Source: Alisma plantago-aquatica
Taxonomy: Eukaryota > Streptophyta > Magnoliopsida > Alismatales > Alismataceae
Assembly: GCA_963693085.1 (NCBI GenBank)
Contig: OY856410.1
Coordinates: 561,895,906 to 561,959,905, forward strand
Direction of reading: 5' to 3'
Length of the DNA: 64,000 nt
The notes under the pieces were generated by a model, which made no database searches, was not told the origin of the DNA, and was given only the letters and a program-made list of their open reading frames with translations. The stretch's first letter is position 1, and each line of letters starts with the position of its first letter. Both the position numbers and the translations under genes were made by a program. This document shows positions 46,427-56,556 of this stretch, piece after piece.

Positions 46427-48062
46427 TGACGTGTATTTTACTACACGCTAAAAACGCAAGTATACACGTCGAGTAGTACAGGCCTTTGTGAGGCCCGAGT
46501 CGAACACAGGGATACTCAGAATTGTCAGAGACTCCTACTAACTATTTGCGATCAGCTAAGCCAAATAACAAATTGGGGTTTGTTGTCAAAATTAAAAGAA
46601 AATAAAAATAAAACAAAGCAAACAATCGATTAAAGGTTAATTTAATCAATTCAAAAAGGTATCTTTAGGATTGCGGTTTCACCGTGGGTATTCATTGTAT
46701 TAGATTTTATATAATGCCTCACTCTTCTCTCTCTATCTGGGTAGTGGCCTGAAAACAGAATTGCCCACTGTCGTGGTGCAATTCACTACTTAGGTTTAGG
46801 TCGGTTTCACCGTCGTAGTAACCTATTCCCTAAACTAAGTGCATTATGAACGATCTCTCAGTATCCACCATTAATTTTACACCACCTTGTTCAAGGGATT
46901 TATCGATTAATGTAGGTTTTGTCTCTTTTCAGCTGTTAATCCTTCTGTCGAAGTGATTAAGGGCATTAGATTATTATTATGGTGATCAAGCATAACAATA
47001 TATGGAGAAAACGAAGCTATACCACGGATTTAAGAGAGAAAATATGAATTACTATTATAAAACTGTCATACAATGAATTCCCGGGCTACTCCCGGTCCTA
47101 AAGATGGAGGGGATTAGCCCCGCATGTTCATCTCATACAAGTACATGGTAGAAATAGGGGAAATCATATGAAAAACGTGAATTGAATGGGAAAACTCTTG
47201 AACAGAGAAGAACCGATTGATCCTTTGCGTAGAACACGTGCTTTCCCACCTCTCGGTGGTGAAATCCGTCTTCGGCAGCGTCCGGATCGACCAGTATGAA
47301 CTTCTGGCCTCCGTTCTCCTTTTTCTCACTCCTCCACACTTGTGCAATTGCTAATCCGCTCTCCTCTCTCTCTGGGCGGCCGTCCTTAGGTATAAGTCCC
47401 TAATTAGGTCGCTAATTAACTCCAACCGTCCGATTGAGATCATTAGAAAGCAAACTCATATCCTACGGCGTTGATACCATCGACGCGATTCGATGGTATC
47501 GAACCGCTACAGTAGTGGCTGGCTGCAAACCCTTCCTTTGTCGCGCCCGACATCATCTCGATACCATCGACTCGGGTCGATGGTATCGACTCGGGTTGAT
47601 GGTATCGACTCCCTTTTTGGTGTCCATTCTGTCATTTTGCGACGCTGTAGCCTCCATGTGTCGATGGTATCGACTTGGTGTCGATACTATCGACTGCTTC
47701 TTCGCCAGCAATCTGAAGACATCTCGATACCATCGACATCAGCGTCGATGGTATCGACTCTTTGCTGCTCCTTTCGGCTGGCAACCTGCGGTCTTGTCGA
47801 TGGTATCGACTTCCGTCGATGGTATCGACGGAAGCAAATACTTGTTTTTCCTGAAATTCAAAGACAAGATCAAATAAATCCACACAAATAATAATAATGT
47901 GATAATGAATGCTCAAAATGATAAAACTAAGGGGATTTGACATAAAATGATGGCAAATACCAAAATGGATGAATTATGCGATATTAACCATAGAAATGAC
48001 TAATTAAAGCATAAACCACATATAAAACAGGTCTATAAATGCGACTCAAAATCATCACATCA
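46427..48062 (-). repeat. Element B 5' LTR
   Basis: 1,636 bp, collinear with 40066-41682; carries the dyad array at 47470-47829 with one extra copy. Confidence 0.92.
47470..47829 (-). repeat. GTCGAT-N3-ATCGAC dyad array, B 5' LTR
   Basis: About eleven dyads. The extra unit relative to the left LTR is the second of two adjacent GGT-centred copies near 47577-47608. Confidence 0.9.
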
Positions 48063-48504
48063 GGTTCCTTGCCATCAACATAGGAATTATCATGATTATT
48101 GTATCTTATTGCTCTTTTCTCATTTACTATTCATAATCCTTGTGTATGTCCTCTCATTTTATCACGTTTTTCAACCACTTATCAATGGATATATCATCAT
48201 ATTTCACATTTTCCTTATTAATTTCATTTACATGTCATGATAGTTTTTATTTAACACTTTCTTATAGACATAGGTTGGTCTGAGAATAACTCAGGTTCCA
48301 CTTTATTCAACGGTCATTGTTGTTATTCATATTCCCATATGACATTTGTCTCAGGAGTTCTCCTCTTATTATGTAGATTTTATACATTGAATCATCACAT
48401 TAACACAAGTTCATATCTCCTTTACATCATTATTGTCTATAGTTACAACTTCTAGAACTCCACTTCAACTTATCTATGTTTAGATTTAGGTTTCAAAATC
48501 TAAA
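48063..48504 (-). other. Element F leader/gag region remnant
   Basis: About 440 bp between B and F's PBS. By position it should be 5' UTR and start of gag, but I cannot read any Gag motif; it is AT-rich and full of stops. Confidence 0.4.
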
Positions 48505-48516
48505 GCTCCGATACCA
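48505..48516 (-). promoter_or_regulatory. Primer binding site of element F (initiator tRNA-Met type)
   Basis: The minus strand reads TGGTATCGGAGC, one base from the common plant TGGTATCAGAGC, three bases inside the right LTR boundary at 48520. Confidence 0.7.
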
Positions 48517-48519
48517 ACT

Positions 48520-49293
48520 TGAGAGAACATGTCATACTAAATGTGATCGCTCAAAGCACAAAACATTATCAATCAAATATTAATCATAGATCTAGAAAAG
48601 ATGGTAAATTAAAACTGATTCCAACATCACCAACATGCTCAGAAACTTTTACATAAGATCTCAAAAACTTGCTTGTATTATTATATCATGTCAACAATCT
48701 TTCACAACTGGGGAGTTTTTACCGACAAAAAAAAATCTTTCACAACTGGTCTGTGGCCTCTCCCACAACATATACACATAGAAGAACATCAACCACATAT
48801 GCCACATGTACAAGCATCATAATGCTACCAAAAACTCAAATCGATCAGAACATCATCTATAAACTTCCCCGGGAAAACCTGAGAGTACTAAAACAACTCT
48901 AGGACACACTAGACATCTAAAAACCTTCTCTAATATCCATCACCTCAACTCTTCCTCACTTCCACGGGTTTGCAACTACTATTTTCGATCACCTAAAAAG
49001 ATGTGATGACCCACGAGGTGAGATCCATGTCCCAGCAAGAGATATAACTCTCAACATCACATTGATTACAACAAGTTAAGTAATTAAACAAATTAAGTAT
49101 ATTAAGAATGTTCACCAGATAAGTATAGAAAAGGAAGAAATAAAAAGTATCATAATTAGCCTAACTTTCATCATATACCTTGCTAACAATATAAGCACAA
49201 CTATCTGCATAAGCATGATTAGAAGTTTAAGAATCTCTAGTTACAGAGGCATGGCTAGTAGTGTACGCATACTTAACAACCAGAGATAGATAA
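48520..49293 (-). repeat. Element F 5' LTR, outer part
   Basis: Begins TGAGAGAACATGTCATAC and aligns with 2605 to about 3390 at perhaps 85% by eye. It ends at gataa (49289-49293), where H starts. It contains a 23-bp retro-insertion at 48712-48734. Confidence 0.75.
48712..48734 (+). mobile_element. 23-bp retroposed fragment with A-tail and 15-bp target duplication
   Basis: GGAGTTTTTACCGAC followed by eight A's, flanked by direct repeats ATCTTTCACAACTGG at 48697-48711 and 48735-48749. The left F LTR has the site only once (near 2790). Length of duplication and A-tail fit LINE-driven insertion of an extremely short 3' end. Confidence 0.65.
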
Positions 49294-50011
49294 TGTAACA
49301 CCCCTGACATGGGTTTTGGGATAAACCTAGAAGCTTTGCCTAAGTAAGTTTCTTAGAACATTGTCTTAATCTTTGAAAAGTAATTTAAGACTTAAGGAGA
49401 GTTTAATTCTCAAGTTTGAGCTTGTTTGCAAATTGTTTGTGCTTTATATGATAGTTTTGGTGCAAATTATAGTTTACCCAAAATGTGGGGTTGATGTGCA
49501 AATTATCACATCTAGAGAGTCCCTTCTCTCTCTTATCATCATCTAGAGGATAGAGAAAGGAGGGGTGCCTTTTTTGAATCTTGGTTGAGTGATAGCACTC
49601 TCGATGCTGAAAGAGCCAAAGAGTGTTGAGTGTCTTGAACCCTAGATGGGGTTGTGTCGAGTTATGAAGTATATATGGGAGTGCCTATCAGCTTCGAAGC
49701 CATAGAGGTGGTTTGATATAGGTTTAGCAACTTTTTCTAAGTATTCATATCTGGCTAGAACCTCAAGTAAGTGAAGAATATTGATTTAGATGTTCCTTGA
49801 AAAAGTTGTATCAGTTTGCATATAAAGTGATATTGGGTTGTGATATCTTGTCAAGCAAGCTACCCAATGGATGATATCTCATCTTCAGATTATCCTCATG
49901 AATTTTGCATGTCGAGAAAATTATGGTTTCTTGGTGCCACCATGCATGGACACGTGTCACCTAAGTGCATATGGTGGTGACCTCACATACACTCTCTCTC
50001 ATGAAACTCAA

Positions 50012-50020
50012 CTATATAAG
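50012..50020 (+). promoter_or_regulatory. TATA box of element H
   Basis: CTATATAAG followed by CCTCTCTTTTC, after a CT-rich stretch (ACACTCTCTCTC), mirroring the E promoter at 2387. Start site expected near 50045. Confidence 0.5.
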
Positions 50021-50559
50021 CCTCTCTTTTCACCTACTAGTAAATTTTTTGACTCTCATATCATCCCTCTCTTGGTGGATGACCATAGAAGCTTGAGGAA
50101 CTAGAAGAAGTTCAAGTATCAAGCCTAAGGTGAAACATGGTCATCTTCAACCTTGGGTGGACTATGCTTCTCGGATCATGGTTCCTTTCTTTCTTTTCTT
50201 CTTCATCAAGTTCCTAACTATGATATCTTCCTTCATATAGAAGTGTTGTGATCGAGTCTTGGACATTTGATAAGTCATATCCAACCTTGGGAATGTGAAT
50301 CTTTGGAGCTTGAATCTCTTGTGTTGATCTTAAGGTGGGTTATATAACTTGAACTCATCTCTATTGTTATTCACCTTCAATCATGCAATACTTGATGATT
50401 CCTTTTCAATTTCGACTTTCCTTGGTTGAATAATGATTCTATGAGATGTAATGGATATATGGGACTGTTGTCCATGAATTAGAGTGTTAGTGGATGAAGG
50501 ATTGAAGCTTGAAGATAATGGAATCTCCCATGCACAAGCCAATATTGGTTTAGGAATCC

Positions 50560-51148
50560 ATAACCCGATATGGGGTTATGTGAGGGAAACCGATAAACAT
50601 GAGGTCCTAACCCGTTACCGGATTGTTAAATGTGAAGGACAATAATCCTTACATTTGTATAGCCTGTTACCTGATACTATGGATGGGGCGTGTTGATATC
50701 TTGAAAGTTGAGTGAAGATATGAATTCAGTAGGGCTAACCCGATATTCCCTAAACCTAGCAACCCGACACCAATCTGAAGGGTGATACACTTCTTTGAAT
50801 CTAAGGCCAACACACCATGTGAAGGTGTGGGTGACACACTCCTTGAAGTCATGTTCGATACACCAAGTAGTGGTGAGGCTGGTACCTTGATAGGTTAAAG
50901 TATATAAGGGTGTTGATGATGACTTACTTGATACTATCAAAAAGTATATAAGGGTGTTTATGATGACTAACCTGATACTATCAAAACCCTAGAACCTGAT
51001 ATGTATCAAAACCCTAGAGACTGATATCACTTGTTGATAGCTAGGGCAACACAATAGATGGTGCTATGGCCGATACACTAGATGCAATGTGGCAAATACC
51101 CTAGAGTATACTATGGCTAACACACAAAGTGATAGGGTGGACGATACC
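50560..51148 (+). repeat. GATAC/GATATC motif field in H, left of C
   Basis: Irregular recurrence of (C/T)GATACAC, (C/T)GATATC, CTGATACTATC and CCCGATAT every 15-40 bp, plus a duplicated AAAGTATATAAGGGTGTT block at about 50897 and 50941. The field resumes at 63008 to about 63370. It looks like an eroded array. Confidence 0.5.
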
Positions 51149-51420
51149 TGATGAGTGCATACTCATCATGATTTTCAATTACCTTTTTGGAACAATTTAA
51201 TATCTATTCCACATCTTTTCACCCTAATATGAATCATAATGCACAAAACTACTCAGTGATTCAATAATCAAGGTTTTAACTAAATATCTTTCATTTTATG
51301 CAGGTGTAGCAGGCAACTCCATGCAAACGGTCTCAAGACCGTTTGGATCCATGCGGTCTCAAGACCGTTTGCTGGAATACACAAAGAACAAGACGAAACC
51401 AGTTGCCCAAGAAGTCCACG

Positions 51421-51966
51421 CGGTCTCAAGGCCGTTTGGTCCCATGCGGTCCCAAGACCGTTTGGTCCCATGCGGTCCCAAGACCGTTTGGTCCCATGCG
51501 GTCCCAAGACCGTTTGGTCCCATGCGGTCTCAAGACCATTTGGTCCCATGCGGTCCCAAGACCGTTTGGTCCCATGCGGTCCCAAGACCATTTGGTCCCA
51601 TGCGGTCTCAAGACCGTTTGGTCCCATGCGGTCTCAAGACCGTTTGGTCCCATGCGGTCCCAAGACCGTTTGGTCCCATGCAGTCTCAAGACCGTTTGGT
51701 CCCATGCGGTCTCAAGACCGTTTGGTCCCATGCGGTCCCAAGACCGTTTGGTCCCATGCGGTCTCAAGACCGTTTGGTCCCATGCGGTCCCAAGACCGTT
51801 TGGTCCCATGCGGTCTCAAGACCGTTTGGTCCCATGCGGTCCCAAGACCGTTTGGTCCCATGCGGTCTCAAGACCGTTTGGTCCCATGCGGTCTCAAGAC
51901 CGTTTGGTCCCATGCGGTCCCAAGGCCGTTTGGTCCCAAACGGTCCCAAGGCCGTTCGGTCCCGCG
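51421..51966 (+). repeat. 26-bp dyad array, 21 units (C 5' LTR)
   Basis: Exactly 21 units of 26 bp with no slippage. Each holds the dyad core CGGTC-TCAA-GACCG or its CGGTCCCAAGACCG variant, then TTTGGTCCCATG. Looser copies flank it, including perfect 10-bp-arm palindromes CCAAACGGTC-TCAA-GACCGTTTGG near 52095-52120. All long frames across it on both strands are repeat artefacts. Confidence 0.93.
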
Positions 51967-52196
51967 CGGTCCCAAGACCGTTCGATGCAAGCGCAAGGAT
52001 CGATTGAAGAACTAAAGCCGCGCGACCACGCCAAAGCCAAGACCGATCAAAGCAAGACCGTTTGGCGCTCAAACGACCTCCAAACCGTTTGATGCCCAAA
52101 CGGTCTCAAGACCGTTTGGCGCCCAAACGGTCTCCAAACCGTTTGGAGAAGATATTTCCAGCAACTTATCCAAACCGTTTGGGATCAGATCTGAAA

Positions 52197-52205
52197 CTAT
52201 AAATA
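52197..52205 (+). promoter_or_regulatory. TATA box of element C 5' LTR
   Basis: CTATAAATA followed by GACCCCCAGGG; also at 61695-61703 in the 3' LTR. The 26-bp array lies 230-780 bp upstream, an enhancer-like position. Confidence 0.7.
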
Positions 52206-52718
52206 GACCCCCAGGGTCCCCATTTCGAGGCATCGGTTCCGGACGCCGAAAGGCTGCCAGAGCACCACACCGATCAAGTTCCACTCCATCTATCGCTGGT
52301 GTTGCGTCCAAGGAGGCCAAGAAGAGGAAGAAGACGGCGCAAGGAGCGCATCTTCTTCACCGAGCTACGTCCACCCTCTACACTGAGCTCATGGCGGATC
52401 TATCTTTCTCTCTTATCCTTCTTGTATCTCGTATCATGAGCGAGTGGTCCTCTTTCGCTGGGGTGCGGGGACTAGCCCCGCTGCCCATGCAAACCATGTT
52501 CTTTTGTTAAACTTTCCAAGGCAATGTATATAACTCTTCATTTTGTCATTTATCGTTAAGCTTGTAGGTTGGTTATGTGCGTGTTTTCATCCTTGTGCTC
52601 CCTATGTTGCGATAACTTCAATGCATGGGTTCCTATGTTGCGATAACTTCAAGGCATGGGTAGGAACGTCGTTTAGCATGTTTGACCCTTGACGATAACT
52701 TCCGATGGGTTCCTTGAG

Positions 52719-53130
52719 GTCGTAAGTGTATGATCCGCGAGGGGACGAGCCATCTAGCCTTCGGTGATGCTTCTGTGCGCCTAACGCCTGTATAGGGGGT
52801 TCACAACCTTAGTTGGATTTTGCATCATCTTGTTAAACGTTGATGTTTGCTCGCATGTCACCTTCCTGCTTGTTTATCGGTTAACGCAACCGACTCCCAA
52901 ACTAGAAATAGGATGGGATTTCATCGAGGTCGTAAGTGTATGATCCGCGAGGGGACGAGCCATCTAGCCTTCGGTGACGCTTCTGTATGCCTAACGCCCG
53001 TATGGGGGGTTCACAACCTCCGTGGATTTCTGTATCTTCAGAGCCGTAAGACATGTGATCCGGATGGCGATGAGAAATCGGCTGCCTATGGTGATGCTTA
53101 CGCGGACCTAACGCCCGTATGGGGGGTTCT
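52719..53130 (+). repeat. About 210-bp repeats in the C R-U5 region
   Basis: Blocks starting GTCGTAAGTGTATGATCCG at 52719 and 52929 (210 bp apart) and a diverged one at about 53043, each ending CTAACGCCYGTATRGGGGG. Just upstream a 30-bp unit (CCTATGTTGCGATAACTTC) is doubled at about 52600-52660. The 3' LTR has the same arrangement. Confidence 0.75.
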
Positions 53131-53514
53131 GCAGCAGCTCTATTTGAAGTGTTATATCATGCCTGGATTGTTTGTAAAAGAGTATGTTTGTGTGTGTAGC
53201 GGCATTCAAACTCGGTACCATCCCAGTGGTTCCACATCATTGATCTAAACCCATCTTTTATTCCGCATTTACTTTCTTGCAATTAGTTTAATCAAACCAA
53301 AATCAACCAATTGTTCTAAATATTAGTTTTACTTGGGCTAGATCTAATTGACAAAGATTCTTAAAAACGTTGTCCTTTGGGTTCGATCCTCAACTATACT
53401 GCGATAAGATCCGTCCGCTTGCGGGTGGTATTGTTGCACTTGGTTTTGGTAAAAGCTCGGGGATATAAACCCTGAGTGAATTTGTTAGTGCATTCAAAAA
53501 GCCACATCAAATTC

Positions 53515-53532
53515 TGGCGCCGTTGCCGGGGA
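53515..53532 (+). promoter_or_regulatory. Primer binding site of element C (tRNA-Asp)
   Basis: TGGCGCCGTTGCCGGGGA, six bases after the LTR end. Confidence 0.93.
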
Positions 53533-53688
53533 CAACGGAATCAGTCAGTCAAATCTAGTTCTTTTAAGACTAATCTAGGATTTTGTTTTCTTTTTGAAAC
53601 TATCGCTCATCTATTTGATCTTTAATCTACACCAAGGATCTCACTTTCAAACCTTTTCAAATTTCAGGTGCTCTTTGACGATTAGTGC

Positions 53689-56556
53689 ATGCACCGTTCG
53701 GATAGTCTCGGACTGACTGCGAGCTTTGATCCCAAAATCGATAGAACCTTCCATCGTCAGATCCGAGAGAATCGAGCCAGAATGGCGCAAGAAGAAGAAG
53801 TAGCCCGTAGGGTGGCTCAAGCCATCAATGCGCAGAGAGAAAGGTTCATGCAAGAAGCTAGAGCTGCGGTTCAACAGGAGATCTTAGCAGCACAGGCAGC
53901 AACGCAGGCAGCGGAACTTCAGAAGGATCTTAGAGAGTTCTCTATCCCAAAGGCCGCGAATGTCTATCATCCGGTGCAACCTCCTCCCATCGAAGCTGCC
54001 AACTTTGAGATTAGAGCACATTGGATAACCTTGCTTCAAAACAACCCATTCTACGGTAAACAAGCTGAAGACAGCCAAGGTCATCTTCTCAGATTCATTG
54101 ACCTGTGTGCTATGACGAAGCAAAATGGAGTCTCTGATGATGCTATTCGACTCCGTCTCTTCAAGTACTCTCTGGCTGATAGAGCCATTAGTTGGTACAA
54201 CTCACTACAGAGTGATGTACCCATCACCACCTGGGAGCAGCTTCAAAACGCCTTTCTGGAAAAGTTCTACCCCCCATCTCTTACATATGAGATCAGGGGA
54301 CGAATCACAAATTTCACTCAAGTCCCAGGAGAAACTCTTTCCGAAGCTTGGGATAGATACAAGGAGATCCTACGCAAATGCCCACACCATGGAATTCCTA
54401 AGAACCAGCTGATAGAGATATTCTACAGGGGTGTGGAAGATGATGTTAAGATGTTCCTTGACTCTTCGTCTGGAGGGAACTTCATGCGGCAAAGTTACGA
54501 CAGCGCATGGAGTGTAGTCACCCTGGGAGCAGAAAATCAAGCCAACTGGGGCAGATCTGTTGGTAAAGGAGTCTTAAAGGTAGCTATGGCTGATGCTATC
54601 CCAGAATACAAATCTATAGCTGAAACTTTGAAAGTCTTGGTTGCAAAGCAAGATCACATAGAATCATCCCTTGCTGCGATTGGAAGAGGACATTCTCCAA
54701 CTAGGCAACCAGAACAAGTCAAGACCACTTCTTTGTTTTGTGAAGCGTGCAAAGGCACTGACCATTCCACACTATCATGCAATGTTATCTATGATGTAGT
54801 TTTAAGCAACGCCTGTGGGCAAGGAGATAATTGCCAGATGGAAAATCTTAATGCTATTAACACCAACCCTGGGCAGAACTATTACAATCCGAATCAAAAT
54901 AGGAATCACCCAGGATTCTAGTACGGAAATCCTTCAGGAACTATGAACTCGCATCAATTTGTTCTGAATAATCAACCAAGAGGCCCATCTGGGTATCAGT
55001 TTAACCAGCAACAGAACTTTGGGAATCAAGGAAATTTCAAGGGAAACTTTCAGAACAGAAACTATAATAATTATCAGAATAACTCTCAGTATCAAAGCTT
55101 GAACCAACAACAGGGTCAAACATGATCCATCCCTTCTGATGACAAGCTATCTACCATTGAAACGTTATTGCAAACACAACAAACGATGATAGCCAATCAA
55201 CAAGCCCAACAGAAGGCTATTGAAACTCAACTAGCTCGACTTGCTGCTAGTATTAAGCCACAAGCTGGAGTCTTCGCCGGACAACCTGAGAACAATCTGA
55301 AACATCTGGAGCAGCTGAAGGTTATCGCCACAAGATCAGGGAAAAGTTATTTGGATCCCCCAACAAAAACAACTATGGATATCCCTGAGGAGAATGAACC
55401 CTTGATGGACCAAAACTCAACAACACCAGAATTGCAACCGAAGGAAAGAAATACTGATAAGGGAAGTTCTGAGGAATCTATCGATGAAGAAGTAGAGACA
55501 CCTGAACCGGATATTCCTGTATATAAGCCTCGTGTTCCTTTCCCATCCTGTCTGAGGGAAACCAAGCTTGATACTAGATTCATCAAATTCAAAGAGGCTA
55601 TGAAAAAGCTCCATGTTGATATACCATTCCTAGATGCTCTTAATGAGATACCAGCCTGGACCAAGTATCTAAAGTCACTTCTCACCAAGAAGTACATCAC
55701 TGAAGAATATGAAACTGTAAAATTGGCTGCTACCACATCAGATATCATACTAAGCAAGATGCCTAAGAAACAAAAAGATCCAGGATCCTTCGGAATCTCA
55801 TGTCACATTGGCGACTCATCATGCAAGAAAGGATTGGCAGATCTTGGCGCAAGTATTTCTATTATGCCGCTCAATCTATGCAAGAGACTAGGGATTGAAG
55901 AATTGCTTCCAACTGCTATGACAATTCAACTTGCGGATAATTCGGTAAAAAAGCCGATAGGAATTCTCGAAGACATCCCGGTCAAGGTAGGCAAGGACGC
56001 ATATGTCCCATGTGATTTTGTCATCATGGACATAAAAGAAGACACCAAATACCCTATTATCTTCGGTCGTCCATTCCTCGCCACTGCTAGAGCCCTTATC
56101 GATGTTGAAGCCAGAACCTTACTGCTCAGGTTAGGCAAAGAAACTCTAGAGTTCAAAGTTTTTGAAAGCATGAGAAGACCGAGTATACAGGAGGAAGTCT
56201 ATCTGATAGATTGTGTTGAGCAAATGTCACAACTTACTCAAGAATATCACGAGTCATGCGATCCCTTGGAAATTTCTCTATATGACCTTTTTAATGATGA
56301 ACCTACTGACCAACAAGATAAGGATTGCACCAAACCTCCCGACTCTACCTATGAAGAATTAAAGGTTACCGAAACCCCAGAAGAAATCAGTGAAAAACCA
56401 GAACCTCCTGAAATGAAGCACCTACCTGAAGGGCTGAAGTATATGTTTTTAGACGATCTCAAAGTTTGTCCTGTCATTATTAACTCTGGTTTAACGACCA
56501 AACAAGAAGAGCAACTTCTGGAGGTATTAAAGGAGAGCAAGAAAACCATAGGCTAA
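53689..56556 (+). pseudogene. gag: Gag and protease of element C (broken)
   Basis: Start at ATG 53689 (MHRSDSLGL). One frame with stops at TAG 54919, TGA 55123 and TAA 56554. Gag shows the Athila capsid blocks (DLCAMTKQNGVSDDAIRLRLF; RAISWYNSLQ; TWEQLQNAFLEKFYPP; ETLSEAWDRYKEILRKCPHHG), an alanine/glutamine-rich N-terminal coiled coil, and an intact CCHC knuckle at 54739-54780 (CEACKGTDHSTLSC), followed by an Asn/Gln-rich tail. Protease has DLGASISIMPL at 55840, the D-x-G-A form usual in Athila. The third stop falls at the conserved tryptophan position just before RT. The first stretch (410 codons) could still give a near-complete Gag. Confidence 0.92.

Larger units (their letters stand above)
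40066..48062 (-). mobile_element. Element B: Gag-protease-only deletion derivative of the A family
   Basis: 7,997 bp with ggttc at 40061-40065 and 48063-48067. LTRs (1,617 and 1,636 bp) and untranslated parts are homologous to A. Reading on the minus strand: PBS, gag, protease, then a jump straight to the post-pol hairpin, dyad array, last about 20 codons of the third gene, PPT-like tract, 3' UTR, PPT. RT, RNase H, integrase and nearly all of the third gene are missing, while every cis element except the internal TATA box is kept. Inserted in F between its leader and protease. Confidence 0.92.
2605..49293 (-). mobile_element. Element F: decayed chromovirus hosting D, A, G, B and H
   Basis: A minus-strand Ty3/gypsy element rebuilt from separated pieces. 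The left (3') LTR is 2605-5696 + 13105-14285 + 27281-27544. Internal DNA is 27545-28264 (integrase), 38735-40065 (protease-RT-RNase H) and 48063-48504 (leader/gag region). A PBS is at 48505-48516 and a right (5') LTR from 48520. Piece order and strand all agree with one element, and the first about 780 bp of each LTR outer end align by eye. F is broken by D, A, G and B (each with exact 5-bp duplications) and, in the right LTR, by H at 49294. The end given is where F is interrupted; the rest should resume outside the window. Confidence 0.75.
51149..53509 (+). repeat. Element C 5' LTR
   Basis: 2,361 bp. U3 holds the 21-unit 26-bp array (51421-51966), further loose dyads to about 52190, and a TATA box at 52197. 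The transcribed R-U5 is unusually long, about 1.28 kb, and contains its own about 210-bp repeats. Confidence 0.93.

Noticed and set aside
14286..47829. Dyad arrays as a CRISPR array
   Set aside because: Spacing is irregular, units are 15-bp palindromes with variable centres, and they sit in plant LTRs; there are no uniform spacers or cas genes.
51280..52320. Open frames of up to 249 codons with QDRLVPCGPKTVW-type repeats on both strands
   Set aside because: 26 bp is not a multiple of three, so the unit is read in rotating frames; openness follows from the unit lacking stops. It is U3 DNA, and the copy at 60908-61597 behaves the same way.
53379..53389. GGGTTCGATCC as part of a real tRNA gene
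   Set aside because: No acceptor stem, D-arm or anticodon arm can be built around it; only the T-arm-like word is present.
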